NCBI RefSeq assembly: GCF_015709515.1
Contig: NZ_JADNQZ010000050.1
Coordinates: forward strand, 62,001-126,000
Length of the DNA stretch: 64,000 bases
Origin: Methylocystis sp. H62
Lineage (GTDB): Bacteria; Pseudomonadota; Alphaproteobacteria; Rhizobiales; Beijerinckiaceae
Direction of reading: 5' to 3'
In this document: one piece after another, positions 19,934-28,162 of the stretch
Layout: each line of letters begins with the position of its first letter
Position numbering within the stretch: position 1 is the first letter of the stretch
Notes under the pieces: generated by a model
What the model was told of the DNA's origin: nothing
Database searches by the model: none
The model's input: the letters and a program-made list of their open reading frames with translations, nothing else
Program-made: the position numbers and the translations under genes

Positions 19934-19958
19934 AAAAAAGCCCTCCGGAAGAGGGCTT
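19934..19958 (-). terminator. Rho-independent terminator after the nusG-downstream gene
   Basis: On the reverse strand, arms AAGCCCTC and GAGGGCTT with a 5-base loop run into TTTT. It lies 54 bases after the stop of the coiled-coil gene at 20013. It implies that secE-nusG and rplK-rplA are separate transcription units. Confidence 0.85.
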
Positions 19959-20012
19959 GCGACTTATACTGACGAGATCGGGAAAAGCAACTGATTGCTG
20001 CTGACGCGAGCC

Positions 20013-20360
20013 TCAATGCCCCTCGGGCGTGAGTCCTACATGTTCTTCGAGGCGGCGCAGGCGCTCCTCGAATTCGGTCAACAGCACGCCATGCCCGATT
20101 TGCGAGGAGTGATATTCCATCACCGAGCGGCGCAGACCTGAAATCTGGTCGCTCAGGCGCTTTTCCTGCGCCTTAAGGCGCTCATCGATGCGCTCTTCGA
20201 GGTTCATCAGGTCGGAGGCGACATCGGCGCGCAGCGAATGGACCTCGGAGCGAACGTCAGCGACGTCGCTCTTTGTCGACATCTCTTCGCGAAGGCCGTC
20301 CACCTTCGCGTCGATCTTGCGCAGCAGCGCCAGCGTGAAATTTTCGGGCTCGTCGCTCAT
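20013..20360 (-). CDS. Coiled-coil protein of unknown function between nusG and rplK
   Basis: A 115-residue, highly charged soluble protein. The pattern from about residue 10 to 105 is a long heptad coiled coil (LLRKIDAKVDGLREEMSTK, LERIDERLKAQEKRLSDQI). The SDVADVRSEVHSLRADV section resembles repeats in small alphaproteobacterial proteins and phage-tail-like coiled coils. The start is ATG 20360, with GGGAG 5 bases upstream; an ATG four codons earlier overlaps that site. It interrupts the usual nusG-rplK neighbourhood. No function is assigned. Confidence 0.65.
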   Translation of the reverse strand: MSDEPENFTLALLRKIDAKVDGLREEMSTKSDVADVRSEVHSLRADVASDLMNLEERIDERLKAQEKRLSDQISGLRRSVMEYHSSQIGHGVLLTEFEERLRRLEEHVGLTPEGH

Positions 20361-20450
20361 CGCGGCTCCCATCGCCGCCGAACACCGGGCGGCAATCCCT
20401 CATATCATGATTTTGCAAAAGCGCGGGACGAACCCAGTTGACCCGGGCGC

Positions 20451-20556
20451 CTACCTCCCCCTCGGGGGAGATCGGTCGCCGCAGGCGATCGGGTGGGGGA
20501 TGCTTTGCACCCCACCCGGCTTGCTGCGCAAGCCCCCTCCCCGTCAAGGGGAGAAC
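20451..20556. repeat. Dispersed palindromic repeat, family III (CTCCCC/GGGGAG type), copy 1
   Basis: Inverted pairs of CTCCCC-type and GGGGAG-type hairpins around GGGTGGGG and CCCCACCC, between nusG and the coiled-coil gene. Similar elements lie at 38459-38595 and 58550-58671. The shared parts are the TCCCC(N)GGGGA hairpin, the GGTGGGG spacer and CCCCACCCGGC. Confidence 0.7.
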
Positions 20557-20580
20557 GCGCCTCTTCCGGCAGCAGGCGGC

Positions 20581-21111
20581 TTAAACCTTCTCGACCTGGG
20601 CGAACTCCAGCTCCACCGGCGTCGGCCGGCCGAAGATCGACACGGCGACCTTGAGGCGCGAACGCGCCTCGTCGATCTCCTCGACGAGGCCGTTGAAAGA
20701 GGCGAAAGGCCCGTCGGCGACGCGCACCGTCTCGCCCACCTCGAACATGATCGTCGGCTTCGGCCGCTCGACGCCATCGGCGACCTGGCCCTTGATGCGC
20801 AGGGCCTCTTCCTCGCTGATCGGCATCGGCTTGTTGTCCGCGCCAAGAAACCCGGTGACCTTCGGCGTATTCTTGATGAGCGAGAACACCTGATCGGTGA
20901 GTTCGCATTTCACCAGCACATAGCCGGGGAAGAATTTGCGCTCGGCGGAGACCTTGCGTCCGCGTCGCACTTCCATGACCTGTTCGGTCGGGACCAGAAT
21001 CTCTTCGAATTGGTCGGCGAGCCCGCGCTGCCCCGCGCCCTCGCGGATCGCCTCGGCGACCTTCTTTTCGAAGTTCGAATAGGCGTGAACGATGTACCAG
21101 CGCATGCTCAT
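20581..21111 (-). CDS. nusG: Transcription termination/antitermination factor NusG
   Basis: RNA polymerase elongation factor that links to Rho and to ribosomal protein S10. It has 176 residues. The NGN domain covers about 1-110 ([35 protein letters not shown]). The KOW domain covers about 122-176 ([23 protein letters not shown]). The start is ATG 21111 or the ATG two codons later; the difference is trivial. It follows secE by 24 bases. Confidence 0.97.
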   Translation of the reverse strand: MSMRWYIVHAYSNFEKKVAEAIREGAGQRGLADQFEEILVPTEQVMEVRRGRKVSAERKFFPGYVLVKCELTDQVFSLIKNTPKVTGFLGADNKPMPISEEEALRIKGQVADGVERPKPTIMFEVGETVRVADGPFASFNGLVEEIDEARSRLKVAVSIFGRPTPVELEFAQVEKV

Positions 21112-21135
21112 AGCGGCGCGACTAGCTCCAATTGT

Positions 21136-21327
21136 CTATCGACCGACGCCCAGCATCAGCCCGACGCCGAAACGCAGCGCCGAATCGACGACGACGAAAA
21201 AAAGGCTTGCGAATAGCACCATCAGGATGACGAGGCCGGTCGTGATGAGGGTCTCGCGCCGCGAAGGCCAGGTGACCTTGCCCGCCTCGGCGCGGACTTC
21301 CTGCAGGAATTGAAACGGATTGACCAT
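21136..21327 (-). CDS. secE: Preprotein translocase subunit SecE
   Basis: Essential single-span subunit of the SecYEG channel. It has 63 residues. The amphipathic cytosolic helix NPFQFLQEVRAEAGKVTWPS is followed by one membrane helix (LITTGLVILMVLFASLFFVV). The short alphaproteobacterial form is expected. The start is ATG 21327, at the conserved MVNPFQF; the Arg-rich upstream extension is not family sequence. I looked for the tRNA-Trp gene that often precedes secE in bacteria and see none in the next 200 bases. Confidence 0.95.
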   Translation of the reverse strand: MVNPFQFLQEVRAEAGKVTWPSRRETLITTGLVILMVLFASLFFVVVDSALRFGVGLMLGVGR

Positions 21328-21525
21328 TCGGCTACCGGGCTGTGCGGGGACGCGCGATCCACCCCTATGACTCACGTCACAAATGACTCGCGCCGTAAAA
21401 CGATCGCGGCGCGGGACCTGCCGGCCGCGCGCCACGAATTCAAGCGGCTTATAGCCCCTTAGCGCCGCGCCGCCAAGCGAAAAACGCGGGAGCCCCGGGC
21501 CACCGACGTCGGGTCGTCCCGCTGC

Positions 21526-22749
21526 TCACGGCGCCGCGTCGGCGGGCTGGCGGGCGGCGCTGGCCTTCGCCAGCTCGACGAGTTCGGGCGGCAGCAATCG
21601 CGCCTCCTCTTCGGTGATGGACGCCACTCTCCCCGCGAGGTTCGAGCCGAGGCGCGCCATCGCTTCTTTCAGGTTTGGAGGATCGTAGCGACTATTGGCG
21701 CCATAGATGTTGCAACTACGGCCAAGCTTGGCCAGCACGCTCCAATGGACCTTCTCATTGACCTGTTCCTCGGCGGGATCGCCGCTGGAGCTGAGAAGAC
21801 TATTGGCCGGGGCGCCGGCGGGAAACAACTCGCGGCTGCGCGGAAAATTCCTGTCGATCGGATATTTCTCGGCGGAATCGGGGATGTTTCCGTCGATGTT
21901 CGGTTTCAGCGCGCGCTTGATCGCCGCTTCGTCGAAGGAGAGTCCGGTGAGCGCCTGGGTGCGCGCTATCATCCAGATCAATGCGATGTCCGAAAGGCCC
22001 GATTCCGGATAGCCGCCGCCGACGTTGCAGTGGACGCCCGGAAACCAGTTCTGCTCGATGTTCGAGGGAAGCGGATCTCCCTTCTTCACCGTCCAGAAAG
22101 TCGGCGTAAAAGGACGGCGGCGCTCGTCGACGCCAATCGCGTGCAGCGCGTGGTCGACATGCGGACCGAGCTGCGTGTCCTCAAAGCCGCCGAACACCGC
22201 CAGCGTGACGTAGCGGCCGAGCGGCGCAAGCCCGCTGAACCCGGCGGGCACGCCATATGAGCCGACGGTGTCGAAAACGCCGAGCAGCTTGATGCGATTG
22301 TTCGCCTGAACGTCGGGACCGCTCGGCGGCGCGCCCGACTGGGAGGCCTTTTTCGCGCTCCTGTTGGCGCGAGCGATGCCGAAGATGCTTTTGTCTCTGG
22401 TCTTTCGGATGCCGCAGTCGCCGATCAGACCGGCCAAGGCGCGAGCCGCATAGGCGCCGCGCGAAAACCCGTAGATATACAGCTCCTGATCGTCGCGATA
22501 ATTGTCGACGACCCAATTGTAGGCGTCCTGCACGATGGTCCGCAGGCCGAGGCCGGCGGCGCCGCCGACGATTTTGAATCCTTCGGCGCCGACGCCGGAA
22601 AAGTAGCGGACATTCTGTTCGACGCCGTCCGCGCCTTTCGGAGGGATGAGCCTTTCGGCGACTTTCTCATCCCAGGACTTCTTGCAGATGCTGGTGAAAT
22701 CGCGCGGCGTATTCCATGTGCCGTCGAGCAAGATAATGTTGCGAATCAT
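21526..22749 (-). CDS. DUF2235 family alpha/beta hydrolase
   Basis: A 407-residue protein with the DUF2235 fold, an alpha/beta hydrolase family. Some members are type VI secretion phospholipase effectors (Tle1-like); many are housekeeping or unknown. It has the N-terminal strand and catalytic region IILLDGTWN, then YIYGFSRGAYAARALAG with nucleophile Ser96, and later HxD-type WFPGVHCNVGGGYPESGLSD. The ATG at 22749 has GGAGG 6 bases upstream; an earlier start overlaps it. No T6SS, immunity or chaperone gene is nearby, so an effector role is unsupported. It is divergent from the small lipoprotein gene. Confidence 0.85.
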   Translation of the reverse strand: MIRNIILLDGTWNTPRDFTSICKKSWDEKVAERLIPPKGADGVEQNVRYFSGVGAEGFKIVGGAAGLGLRTIVQDAYNWVVDNYRDDQELYIYGFSRGAYAARALAGLIGDCGIRKTRDKSIFGIARANRSAKKASQSGAPPSGPDVQANNRIKLLGVFDTVGSYGVPAGFSGLAPLGRYVTLAVFGGFEDTQLGPHVDHALHAIGVDERRRPFTPTFWTVKKGDPLPSNIEQNWFPGVHCNVGGGYPESGLSDIALIWMIARTQALTGLSFDEAAIKRALKPNIDGNIPDSAEKYPIDRNFPRSRELFPAGAPANSLLSSSGDPAEEQVNEKVHWSVLAKLGRSCNIYGANSRYDPPNLKEAMARLGSNLAGRVASITEEEARLLPPELVELAKASAARQPADAAP

Positions 22750-22921
22750 TTTTTCCTCCAGCAACTTGAGAAGCTTAAGCAACTGCGGACAAAAGAGCGT
22801 CAGGGCGCTTTGCGATGCTGACGCGGTTTGGCGGCGCCGGCAAGCGAAGAGGACAAATTTGCCCCCGAAGGGCGCTCGCCGTTATGAGAAGCCAAACTTC
22901 AGCCAAGCATTGGAGAAACGG

Positions 22922-23263
22922 ATGCGCGCAGGTTTGCTTTTCTTGGCCGCATGCGCCGCGGCCGGCCTCGCCGGCTGCAACGCGGCGCGCCAACCGCAGA
23001 TCGTTCCTCCGGGACCAGCGGGCCCGCCGCCGGCGCGGATGGGCGAAGCGCCTGCGCCGGACGCCCCGGGCTGCGCCGGCGCCGTGGCGCGCTATCGCTC
23101 CGTCATCGACAATGATCTCGCGATGGGTCACGTCAACAGGAGCGTCCATGCCCAGATCTCGAACGAGATCGGCGAGGCGGCGTCGGCCTGCTCCAGCGGC
23201 CAGGACGGCCGCGCGCTGTCGCTGCTGCGCGCCTCGAAGTCGCGGCATGGCTATCCAGGGTGA
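22922..23263 (+). CDS. Small lipoprotein of unknown function
   Basis: A 113-residue exported protein. The signal peptide ends in the lipobox LAGC (Cys at about residue 19), then comes a Pro-rich spacer (about 24-48). The C-terminal domain has CAGAVARYRSVIDNDLAMGHVN and IGEAASACSSGQDGRALSLL; the two Cys could form a disulfide. The ATG at 22922 has TGGAG 7 bases upstream. Similar small alphaproteobacterial lipoproteins are unnamed. It is followed after 123 bases by the cupredoxin gene, probably not in the same unit. Confidence 0.65.
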   Translation: MRAGLLFLAACAAAGLAGCNAARQPQIVPPGPAGPPPARMGEAPAPDAPGCAGAVARYRSVIDNDLAMGHVNRSVHAQISNEIGEAASACSSGQDGRALSLLRASKSRHGYPG

Positions 23264-23386
23264 GGCGCGCGCCCATGCGACATCAGCTTGGAAGCGATCC
23301 AGACTAGATTGATTGACCTCATGTTTTGGCCTTCTTACTTTCGGTGTGGACGCGGCGGGACCGTCGGCGCTCAGCGAACTCGGGAG

Positions 23387-23728
23387 ATGCGGTTTTTGAA
23401 GCGCGACCATTTTGTGGGGGTCCTCGTGGCCTCGGTCTTGGGCATGTCCGCCGCCGCTGCGGCTGAGAACGCCTTCACGCTCACGATCAAGGATCACCGC
23501 TTCGAACCGGCAGAACTTCGCGTTCCAGCCAATCAGCCGGCGACGCTGACGGTGAAGAATCTCGACGCCACGCCCGAAGAGTTTGAAAGCAAGAGCCTGC
23601 GGATCGAGAAGGTGATCCCCGGCAACAGCGAGGCGACCTTCACGCTTCGGCCGCTGAAAGCCGGCCGCTACAAATTCGTCGGCGAGTTCCACGAGGACGC
23701 CGCCAAGGGCGAGGTCATCGCGGAATAG
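23387..23728 (+). CDS. Periplasmic cupredoxin-like protein, FTR1 partner
   Basis: A 113-residue exported cupredoxin-fold protein. The signal peptide (about 1-26) ends AAAA-AE. The cupredoxin beta sandwich includes IKDHRFEPAELRVPANQP and GRYKFVGEFHEDAAKGEV. Its potential metal ligands are His in DHRFEP, Glu in PEEFES and His in EFHED. The Cys of blue copper sites is absent, so it is not a classic type 1 site. Two bases separate it from the FTR1 permease gene, so the pair resembles the FtrB/FtrC part of ferrous iron uptake. GGGAG touches the ATG at 23387; a TTG at 23396 would have better spacing. Confidence 0.8.
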   Translation: MRFLKRDHFVGVLVASVLGMSAAAAAENAFTLTIKDHRFEPAELRVPANQPATLTVKNLDATPEEFESKSLRIEKVIPGNSEATFTLRPLKAGRYKFVGEFHEDAAKGEVIAE

Positions 23729-23730
23729 CC

Positions 23731-24564
23731 ATGCTCGGCGCGCTCATCATCGTCTTTCGCGAGGCCATCGAGGCCGGCCTCATCATTGGCATCGTCCTCG
23801 CCGTGACGCGCGGCGTCGCCGGGTCGCGCGGCTTCGTCGCCGCCGGCGTTGGAATCGGCGCGCTGGGCGCGATTATCGTCGCCGCCTTCGCCGATCGACT
23901 CTCGCAAGCCTTCGCTGGCAGCGGCCAGGAGCTCTTTAACGCCTCGATCCTCGCGATCGCGGTCGTCATGCTCGTCTGGCACAACATCTGGATGGCGCAG
24001 CACGGGCGCGAGCTGGCGCAGAACCTTTCCGACGTCGGGCGTGCGGTGGCGCGCGGCGACGAGACGCTCTACGCGCTGACCGCCGTCGTCGGCCTCGCCG
24101 TGCTGCGCGAGGGCGCCGAGGTGGCGCTGTTTCTCTACGGCATTCTCGCCTCGGGCGAATCCGGCTGGGACGTCTTCGCCGGGGGACTGGCCGGACTGGC
24201 GCTTGGCGCCGTGACGAGCGTCGCGACATTCTATGGCCTCGTCGCGATCCCTCCGCGCCGCCTGTTCGCCGTAACGACATGGCTCATCACGCTGCTCGCC
24301 GCCGGCCTTGCGGCGCAATGCGTGGCTTTTCTGCAGCAGGCCGGCTTCGTGACGGCGCTCTCCGACACCGCCTGGGACACGTCATGGATGTTGTCGGATA
24401 AGAGCATCGTCGGCCGGGTGCTGCACACGCTGATCGGCTACGCCGACCAGCCTTCCGCGATGCAGGTCGCGGTGTATCTCGCGACGCTCGTCGTCATCGT
24501 CGCCGCCACGAAATTTTTCGCCGCGCGGCCGCCTTCGGCCCCGGTGCGCGCTCCGGCGGAGTAA
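23731..24564 (+). CDS. FTR1-family high-affinity iron permease
   Basis: A 277-residue inner-membrane permease with about seven hydrophobic helices. Both iron-binding motifs are present: REAIE at residues 10-14 and REGAE at 126-130. It probably takes up iron oxidised by a partner in the periplasm; the adjacent cupredoxin is the natural candidate. A p19/FtrA-type iron-binding protein and an FtrD-type ferredoxin are not in the cluster. It is convergent with the PBP gene. Confidence 0.9.
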   Translation: MLGALIIVFREAIEAGLIIGIVLAVTRGVAGSRGFVAAGVGIGALGAIIVAAFADRLSQAFAGSGQELFNASILAIAVVMLVWHNIWMAQHGRELAQNLSDVGRAVARGDETLYALTAVVGLAVLREGAEVALFLYGILASGESGWDVFAGGLAGLALGAVTSVATFYGLVAIPPRRLFAVTTWLITLLAAGLAAQCVAFLQQAGFVTALSDTAWDTSWMLSDKSIVGRVLHTLIGYADQPSAMQVAVYLATLVVIVAATKFFAARPPSAPVRAPAE

Positions 24565-24602
24565 GACGGCGAGATTGCTGACGCGGCTAGGCGTCTGCTC
24601 TC

Positions 24603-26852
24603 TTAGCCCCCGCCAAAGAGCTGCTCGAACACGCTTCTTTCTGGTGCGCCGCGTGTTTGCCGCGGCTGTTCGATCGAGCCGACCGTCGGGATGTCTTCGG
24701 GCGGCAGAAGATCGTCGATCGCGCGCGGCGGCGGCGACCTGGGCGGCGCGTCCCGCGGCGCGGGCGACGCCGCCGCTACGGGCGGCTGGTCTGGCGAGTC
24801 GGCGGGGATATGCGCCGGCGGTCGCGGCGCCGGCGCCGTGCGCGCGGCTTGCGGGCGGGCCGCGGGCCTCGACTCCCCGGTGAATAAGCCGATGAGGTCA
24901 TCCATCGGCTTGGCGATCTCCTCAGGGAGCGCAATCGTCTCCGACCGCCAGGCGCCCGAGGGCAGGCCGGCGACCGGCTGCCCCTTCAAGGCGACGCTCA
25001 TGAAGCGGCTCCAGATTTCGACCGGCAGATTGCCGCCGGAAGCCTTTTTCGTCGGCGAATTGTCGTCATTGCCGAGCCAGACGCCCGCGATCAGCCGGCC
25101 GGTGTAGCCGACGAACCAGGCGTCGCGGAAATCCTGGCTCGTGCCCGTTTTGCCGGCGGCGTTCCATCCCGGAAGCTCGGCCTTGCGGGCGGTGCCGGTA
25201 AGCAGCGTCTCGCGCATCATGTCGTTCATCATCGCCACATATTGCGGCGCGATGACGCGGCCGAGCGACGCATTCTTGCGCTGATAGAGAGTCTTGCCGG
25301 CGGCGGTCTTCACCTTGAGAATGACATGCGGTTGGACGCCGATCCCGCCATTGGCGAAAGGCGTATAGGCGGCGACGAGTTCGAGCGGCGTGACCTCGGA
25401 CGTGCCGAGCGCGATCGAGGCGTTCGCCTGCAGGTCGGACTGGACGCCGAGGCGATGCGCGGTCTTCGCCACGGCTTTGGGGCCGACTTCGAGGCCCACG
25501 CGCACGGCGACGGTGTTGAGCGACAGCGACAGCGCCTTGGTGAGGGTGACGGGTCCGAGATATTGACGGCTGTAGTTTTCGGGCCGCCAGCCTTTGACGT
25601 CGAGCGGACCGTCCTCGCGCACCGACTCTGGGGTAAGTCCCTGTTCGAGCCCGGTCAGATAAACAAAGGGTTTGAAGGCGGAGCCGGGCTGGCGTTTCGC
25701 CGAGACCGCGCGGTTGAACTGGCTGGCCGAATAGTCGCGTCCGCCGACGAGCGCGCGAATTGCGCCGGTGGGATCGAGGGCGACGATCGCGCCCTGGGCG
25801 ACGCCGAATTTTGCGCCTTTCTCGTCGAGCTCCTGCTTGAGCGCGCCTTCCGCGGCCATCTCCATGCGCGCATCGATCGTCGTCGTGACAACGATGTCCT
25901 GGTCAATCGCGCCGATCGTGTCGTCGAGCATGTCCATGACATAATCGGCCGCGTAATTGATCGCCCCCGCGCCGATGTCGCTCCGCGCGCGTGCAGAATG
26001 CGACAGCGCCGTCGTCGCCTTCGACTCGCTGATATGGCCTTCCTGCGCCATGGCGGCGATCACCTGCGCCGCGCGCTCGGCCGCGCCCTCCGGATTGCGA
26101 TCCGGCGCAAGCTTGCTCGGCGCCTTCATCAGCCCGGCGAGGACGGCGGCTTCAGACAAAGTGATGGTCTTCGCGCCATGGCCGAAGTAGCGCTCCGCCG
26201 CGGCTTCGACGCCATAGGCGCCGGAGCCGAAATAGACACGGTTGAGATAGAGTTCGAGGATCTGGTCCTTGGAATATTTATGCTCGAGCCAAAGCGCGAG
26301 GATCGCCTCCTGGATCTTGCGCGAGAGGGTTCGCTCCTGGGTCAGGAACAGGTTTTTGGCGAGCTGCTGCGTCAGGGTCGAGCCGCCCTGCATGCCGCCG
26401 CGTCCCGTGACGTTGCGGACGATGGCGCGGCCGATGCCGATCGGATCGACGCCCCAATGCGAATAGAAGCGGCGATCCTCGATGGCGATGAAGGCTTTGG
26501 GGACATAGGGCGGGAGGTCCGCGAGCCGGACCGCCGCGCCGCCGGTGTCGCCGCGGTTGGCCAGAAGCTCGCCGTTTGCGTCGAGGATGGCGATATTGGG
26601 CGGGCGCTTGGGCACCGCGAGCTGGTCGATCGGCGGCAGTCGCGCGCCGTAATAGACGGCGAGGCCGCCCCCGGCGATGGCTCCCCAGAGCGCCAGCGTG
26701 AAGCTCCAATAGATCAGCGCGCCAAAGAGCGAGCGCGAGCGCCGCGTTTTTTTGCGCGCGCGCGGGCGGGGCGGCGGACGGCGCTCGGCGCGCAATTCGC
26801 CGTCATCGTCGTCGTCGAACCGCGGTTCGCGACGCTTGTCGCTGCGCGCCAT
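24603..26852 (-). CDS. Class A penicillin-binding protein (PBP1A type)
   Basis: Bifunctional peptidoglycan synthase of 749 residues. A very basic, charged N-terminal cytosolic tail (about 1-40, RRPPPRPRARKKTRR) precedes one membrane helix (about 45-68). The glycosyltransferase (GT51) domain has EDRRFYSHWGVD, GGSTLTQQLAKNLFL and KDQILELYLNRVYFG. The transpeptidase domain has Ser391 in SAFK, SLN in LSLSLNTVAV, and KTGTS with Lys568. A Pro/Ala-rich tail follows from about residue 665. The polycationic N-terminus is longer than in E. coli PBP1A. A TTAA-N7-TTAA box lies 63 bases upstream. Confidence 0.93.
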   Translation of the reverse strand: MARSDKRREPRFDDDDDGELRAERRPPPRPRARKKTRRSRSLFGALIYWSFTLALWGAIAGGGLAVYYGARLPPIDQLAVPKRPPNIAILDANGELLANRGDTGGAAVRLADLPPYVPKAFIAIEDRRFYSHWGVDPIGIGRAIVRNVTGRGGMQGGSTLTQQLAKNLFLTQERTLSRKIQEAILALWLEHKYSKDQILELYLNRVYFGSGAYGVEAAAERYFGHGAKTITLSEAAVLAGLMKAPSKLAPDRNPEGAAERAAQVIAAMAQEGHISESKATTALSHSARARSDIGAGAINYAADYVMDMLDDTIGAIDQDIVVTTTIDARMEMAAEGALKQELDEKGAKFGVAQGAIVALDPTGAIRALVGGRDYSASQFNRAVSAKRQPGSAFKPFVYLTGLEQGLTPESVREDGPLDVKGWRPENYSRQYLGPVTLTKALSLSLNTVAVRVGLEVGPKAVAKTAHRLGVQSDLQANASIALGTSEVTPLELVAAYTPFANGGIGVQPHVILKVKTAAGKTLYQRKNASLGRVIAPQYVAMMNDMMRETLLTGTARKAELPGWNAAGKTGTSQDFRDAWFVGYTGRLIAGVWLGNDDNSPTKKASGGNLPVEIWSRFMSVALKGQPVAGLPSGAWRSETIALPEEIAKPMDDLIGLFTGESRPAARPQAARTAPAPRPPAHIPADSPDQPPVAAASPAPRDAPPRSPPPRAIDDLLPPEDIPTVGSIEQPRQTRGAPERSVFEQLFGGG

Positions 26853-26914
26853 CGGATACTCGCCTGTCGCCGCCGCACGGGCCGAAGTGCCTGATGAAGC
26901 GTAACGAAGGCCGT

Positions 26915-26929
26915 TTAAGGGCCGGTTAA
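26915..26929 (-). promoter_or_regulatory. CtrA-like TTAA-N7-TTAA box upstream of the PBP gene
   Basis: TTAA, seven bases (GGGCCGG) and TTAA, 63 bases before the PBP start codon. The 4+7+4 spacing fits CtrA, but the flanking C after the second half is replaced by G or A, so the match is weaker than the box before minC. Confidence 0.35.
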
Positions 26930-27193
26930 GGGGCGGGGGGACCCTTCAGCAGATAGTTTGGAATATTAGGCAACCAACAATGAAGGTAGAAGGATACTCC
27001 ATGCAAATTATGACGATCCCCCTCGCAGCAACAAGAGAGCCGAAATGAGGCGGTCGAAACCGGCGCTTACGCCTCGAACAGCCGCGCCAAGGCGCGGGAA
27101 GCTCACAGGGGGTGAGACCGCCCAATCTCACCCGCCATCAGCGTGAAGAGGCATTGCGCGATCTCGCAGGAGTACGATTTCGAGGTTATCAAT
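26930..27193. other. Boundary of an AT-rich segment
   Basis: From about 26945 the GC content drops visibly and stays low until about 28165. No gene is supported before 27194. The segment must hold the promoter of the following HEPN-like gene; no clear -10/-35 pair, integrase remnant or direct repeat was found. Confidence 0.4.
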
Positions 27194-28162
27194 ATGATTG
27201 AAAGCGAAGAATTCCTGCGGCACGTCGAAGAATTGAAGGAAAAGCGATATGCTTCTCGTGATCGCTTTATATTTGGCGAACCCCCTCTCTTTTTCGAGCC
27301 ATTTGAACAGCGTAGCCTGATTTCATCTCCAATTGCTCAAACGCTTTTATCATTCAAGAGCAATCTAAATTCAGCAATCCAGGTGGGGAGTATTCCATAT
27401 CGCTTGGCTCACGCGTCAATTCTTGACCAGAGATTCGCGCAACTTCATTCAGCAGAGAGGATTCGAGCCCTAAAAGTGTCTGAAGATAAAAGTGGAACCG
27501 AAAGCCCAGCACATGAGACGGCACGTCTAAGGATGTCGGAAGAGCTCAAAGACGGTAGCGTGATAATGTGGCATGCATGCCGAACGCTTGATTTGTTGGA
27601 TAAACATATAAATGAACCTGAATTTGATAGCTCAGCAAGTGAGCTTCTAAATCAGGTTATTGTTATGACTTGGGGTGCTTTTGAAACGCTAGTGAATGAT
27701 TCGATTAGATTTATGCTGAATGAACATCCGTCTATAGTATCTTGTTTTGTTACAAGTCGAACAAATAAAGATGCGCTGATAGGGAGGAATTTCATGCTTG
27801 ACGCATTACAAGAAAACAACTTCGATTTATCGAAAATGATGGGGGATATAGTTTGTAATGCTATGAAATTTGATTCAATTGGAAAGATACGAGACGCTGT
27901 TCGTTCATTATTAAATAATGATGAGATTGAGACGTCATTAAAAAATACAGAGTTATGGCTTGTCTCACAACGACGTCATCTTATTGTGCATAAACGAGCT
28001 GTAATTGATTCAAGCTACATCGCTAATACAATGGATAACGGGCAAATAGGTGAAAAGCTTTCACTAAAAGCGTCCTATGTCGAGGAAAGCTTGGTTTTGG
28101 TGCGCGATATTGGTCTTGCTTTTTTCGATGCGTGTGTTCTTAAGCATCAGGAGTTGAAATAA
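27194..28162 (+). CDS. HEPN-like protein, possible RNase toxin or defence gene
   Basis: A 322-residue soluble protein, strongly AT-rich in codon use compared with its neighbours. The C-terminal half resembles RiboL-PSP-HEPN-type proteins: VIVMTWGAFETLVNDSIRFML near residues 155-175, a helical middle, then an R-x4-H motif, RHLIVH, with Arg261 and His266. That motif is the RNase active site of HEPN domains. The N-terminal half (RDRFIFGEPPLFFEP) is unassigned. I choose ATG 27194, with GAGG 8 bases upstream; GTG 27143 is possible. Many such genes act in toxin-antitoxin or phage-defence settings, but no antitoxin (for example a MNT gene) is adjacent. Function is inferred from the motif only. Confidence 0.6.
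   Translation: MIESEEFLRHVEELKEKRYASRDRFIFGEPPLFFEPFEQRSLISSPIAQTLLSFKSNLNSAIQVGSIPYRLAHASILDQRFAQLHSAERIRALKVSEDKSGTESPAHETARLRMSEELKDGSVIMWHACRTLDLLDKHINEPEFDSSASELLNQVIVMTWGAFETLVNDSIRFMLNEHPSIVSCFVTSRTNKDALIGRNFMLDALQENNFDLSKMMGDIVCNAMKFDSIGKIRDAVRSLLNNDEIETSLKNTELWLVSQRRHLIVHKRAVIDSSYIANTMDNGQIGEKLSLKASYVEESLVLVRDIGLAFFDACVLKHQELK

Noticed and set aside
21328-21525. tRNA-Trp gene before secE
   Set aside because: No cloverleaf or T-loop GGTTCGA motif is visible in this interval.
21526-22749. Type VI secretion lipase effector
   Set aside because: The DUF2235 fold allows it, but there is no vgrG, hcp, chaperone or immunity gene nearby.
25242-26894. Open frame of 550 codons on the + strand
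   Set aside because: Antisense to the class A PBP, whose motifs are all intact.
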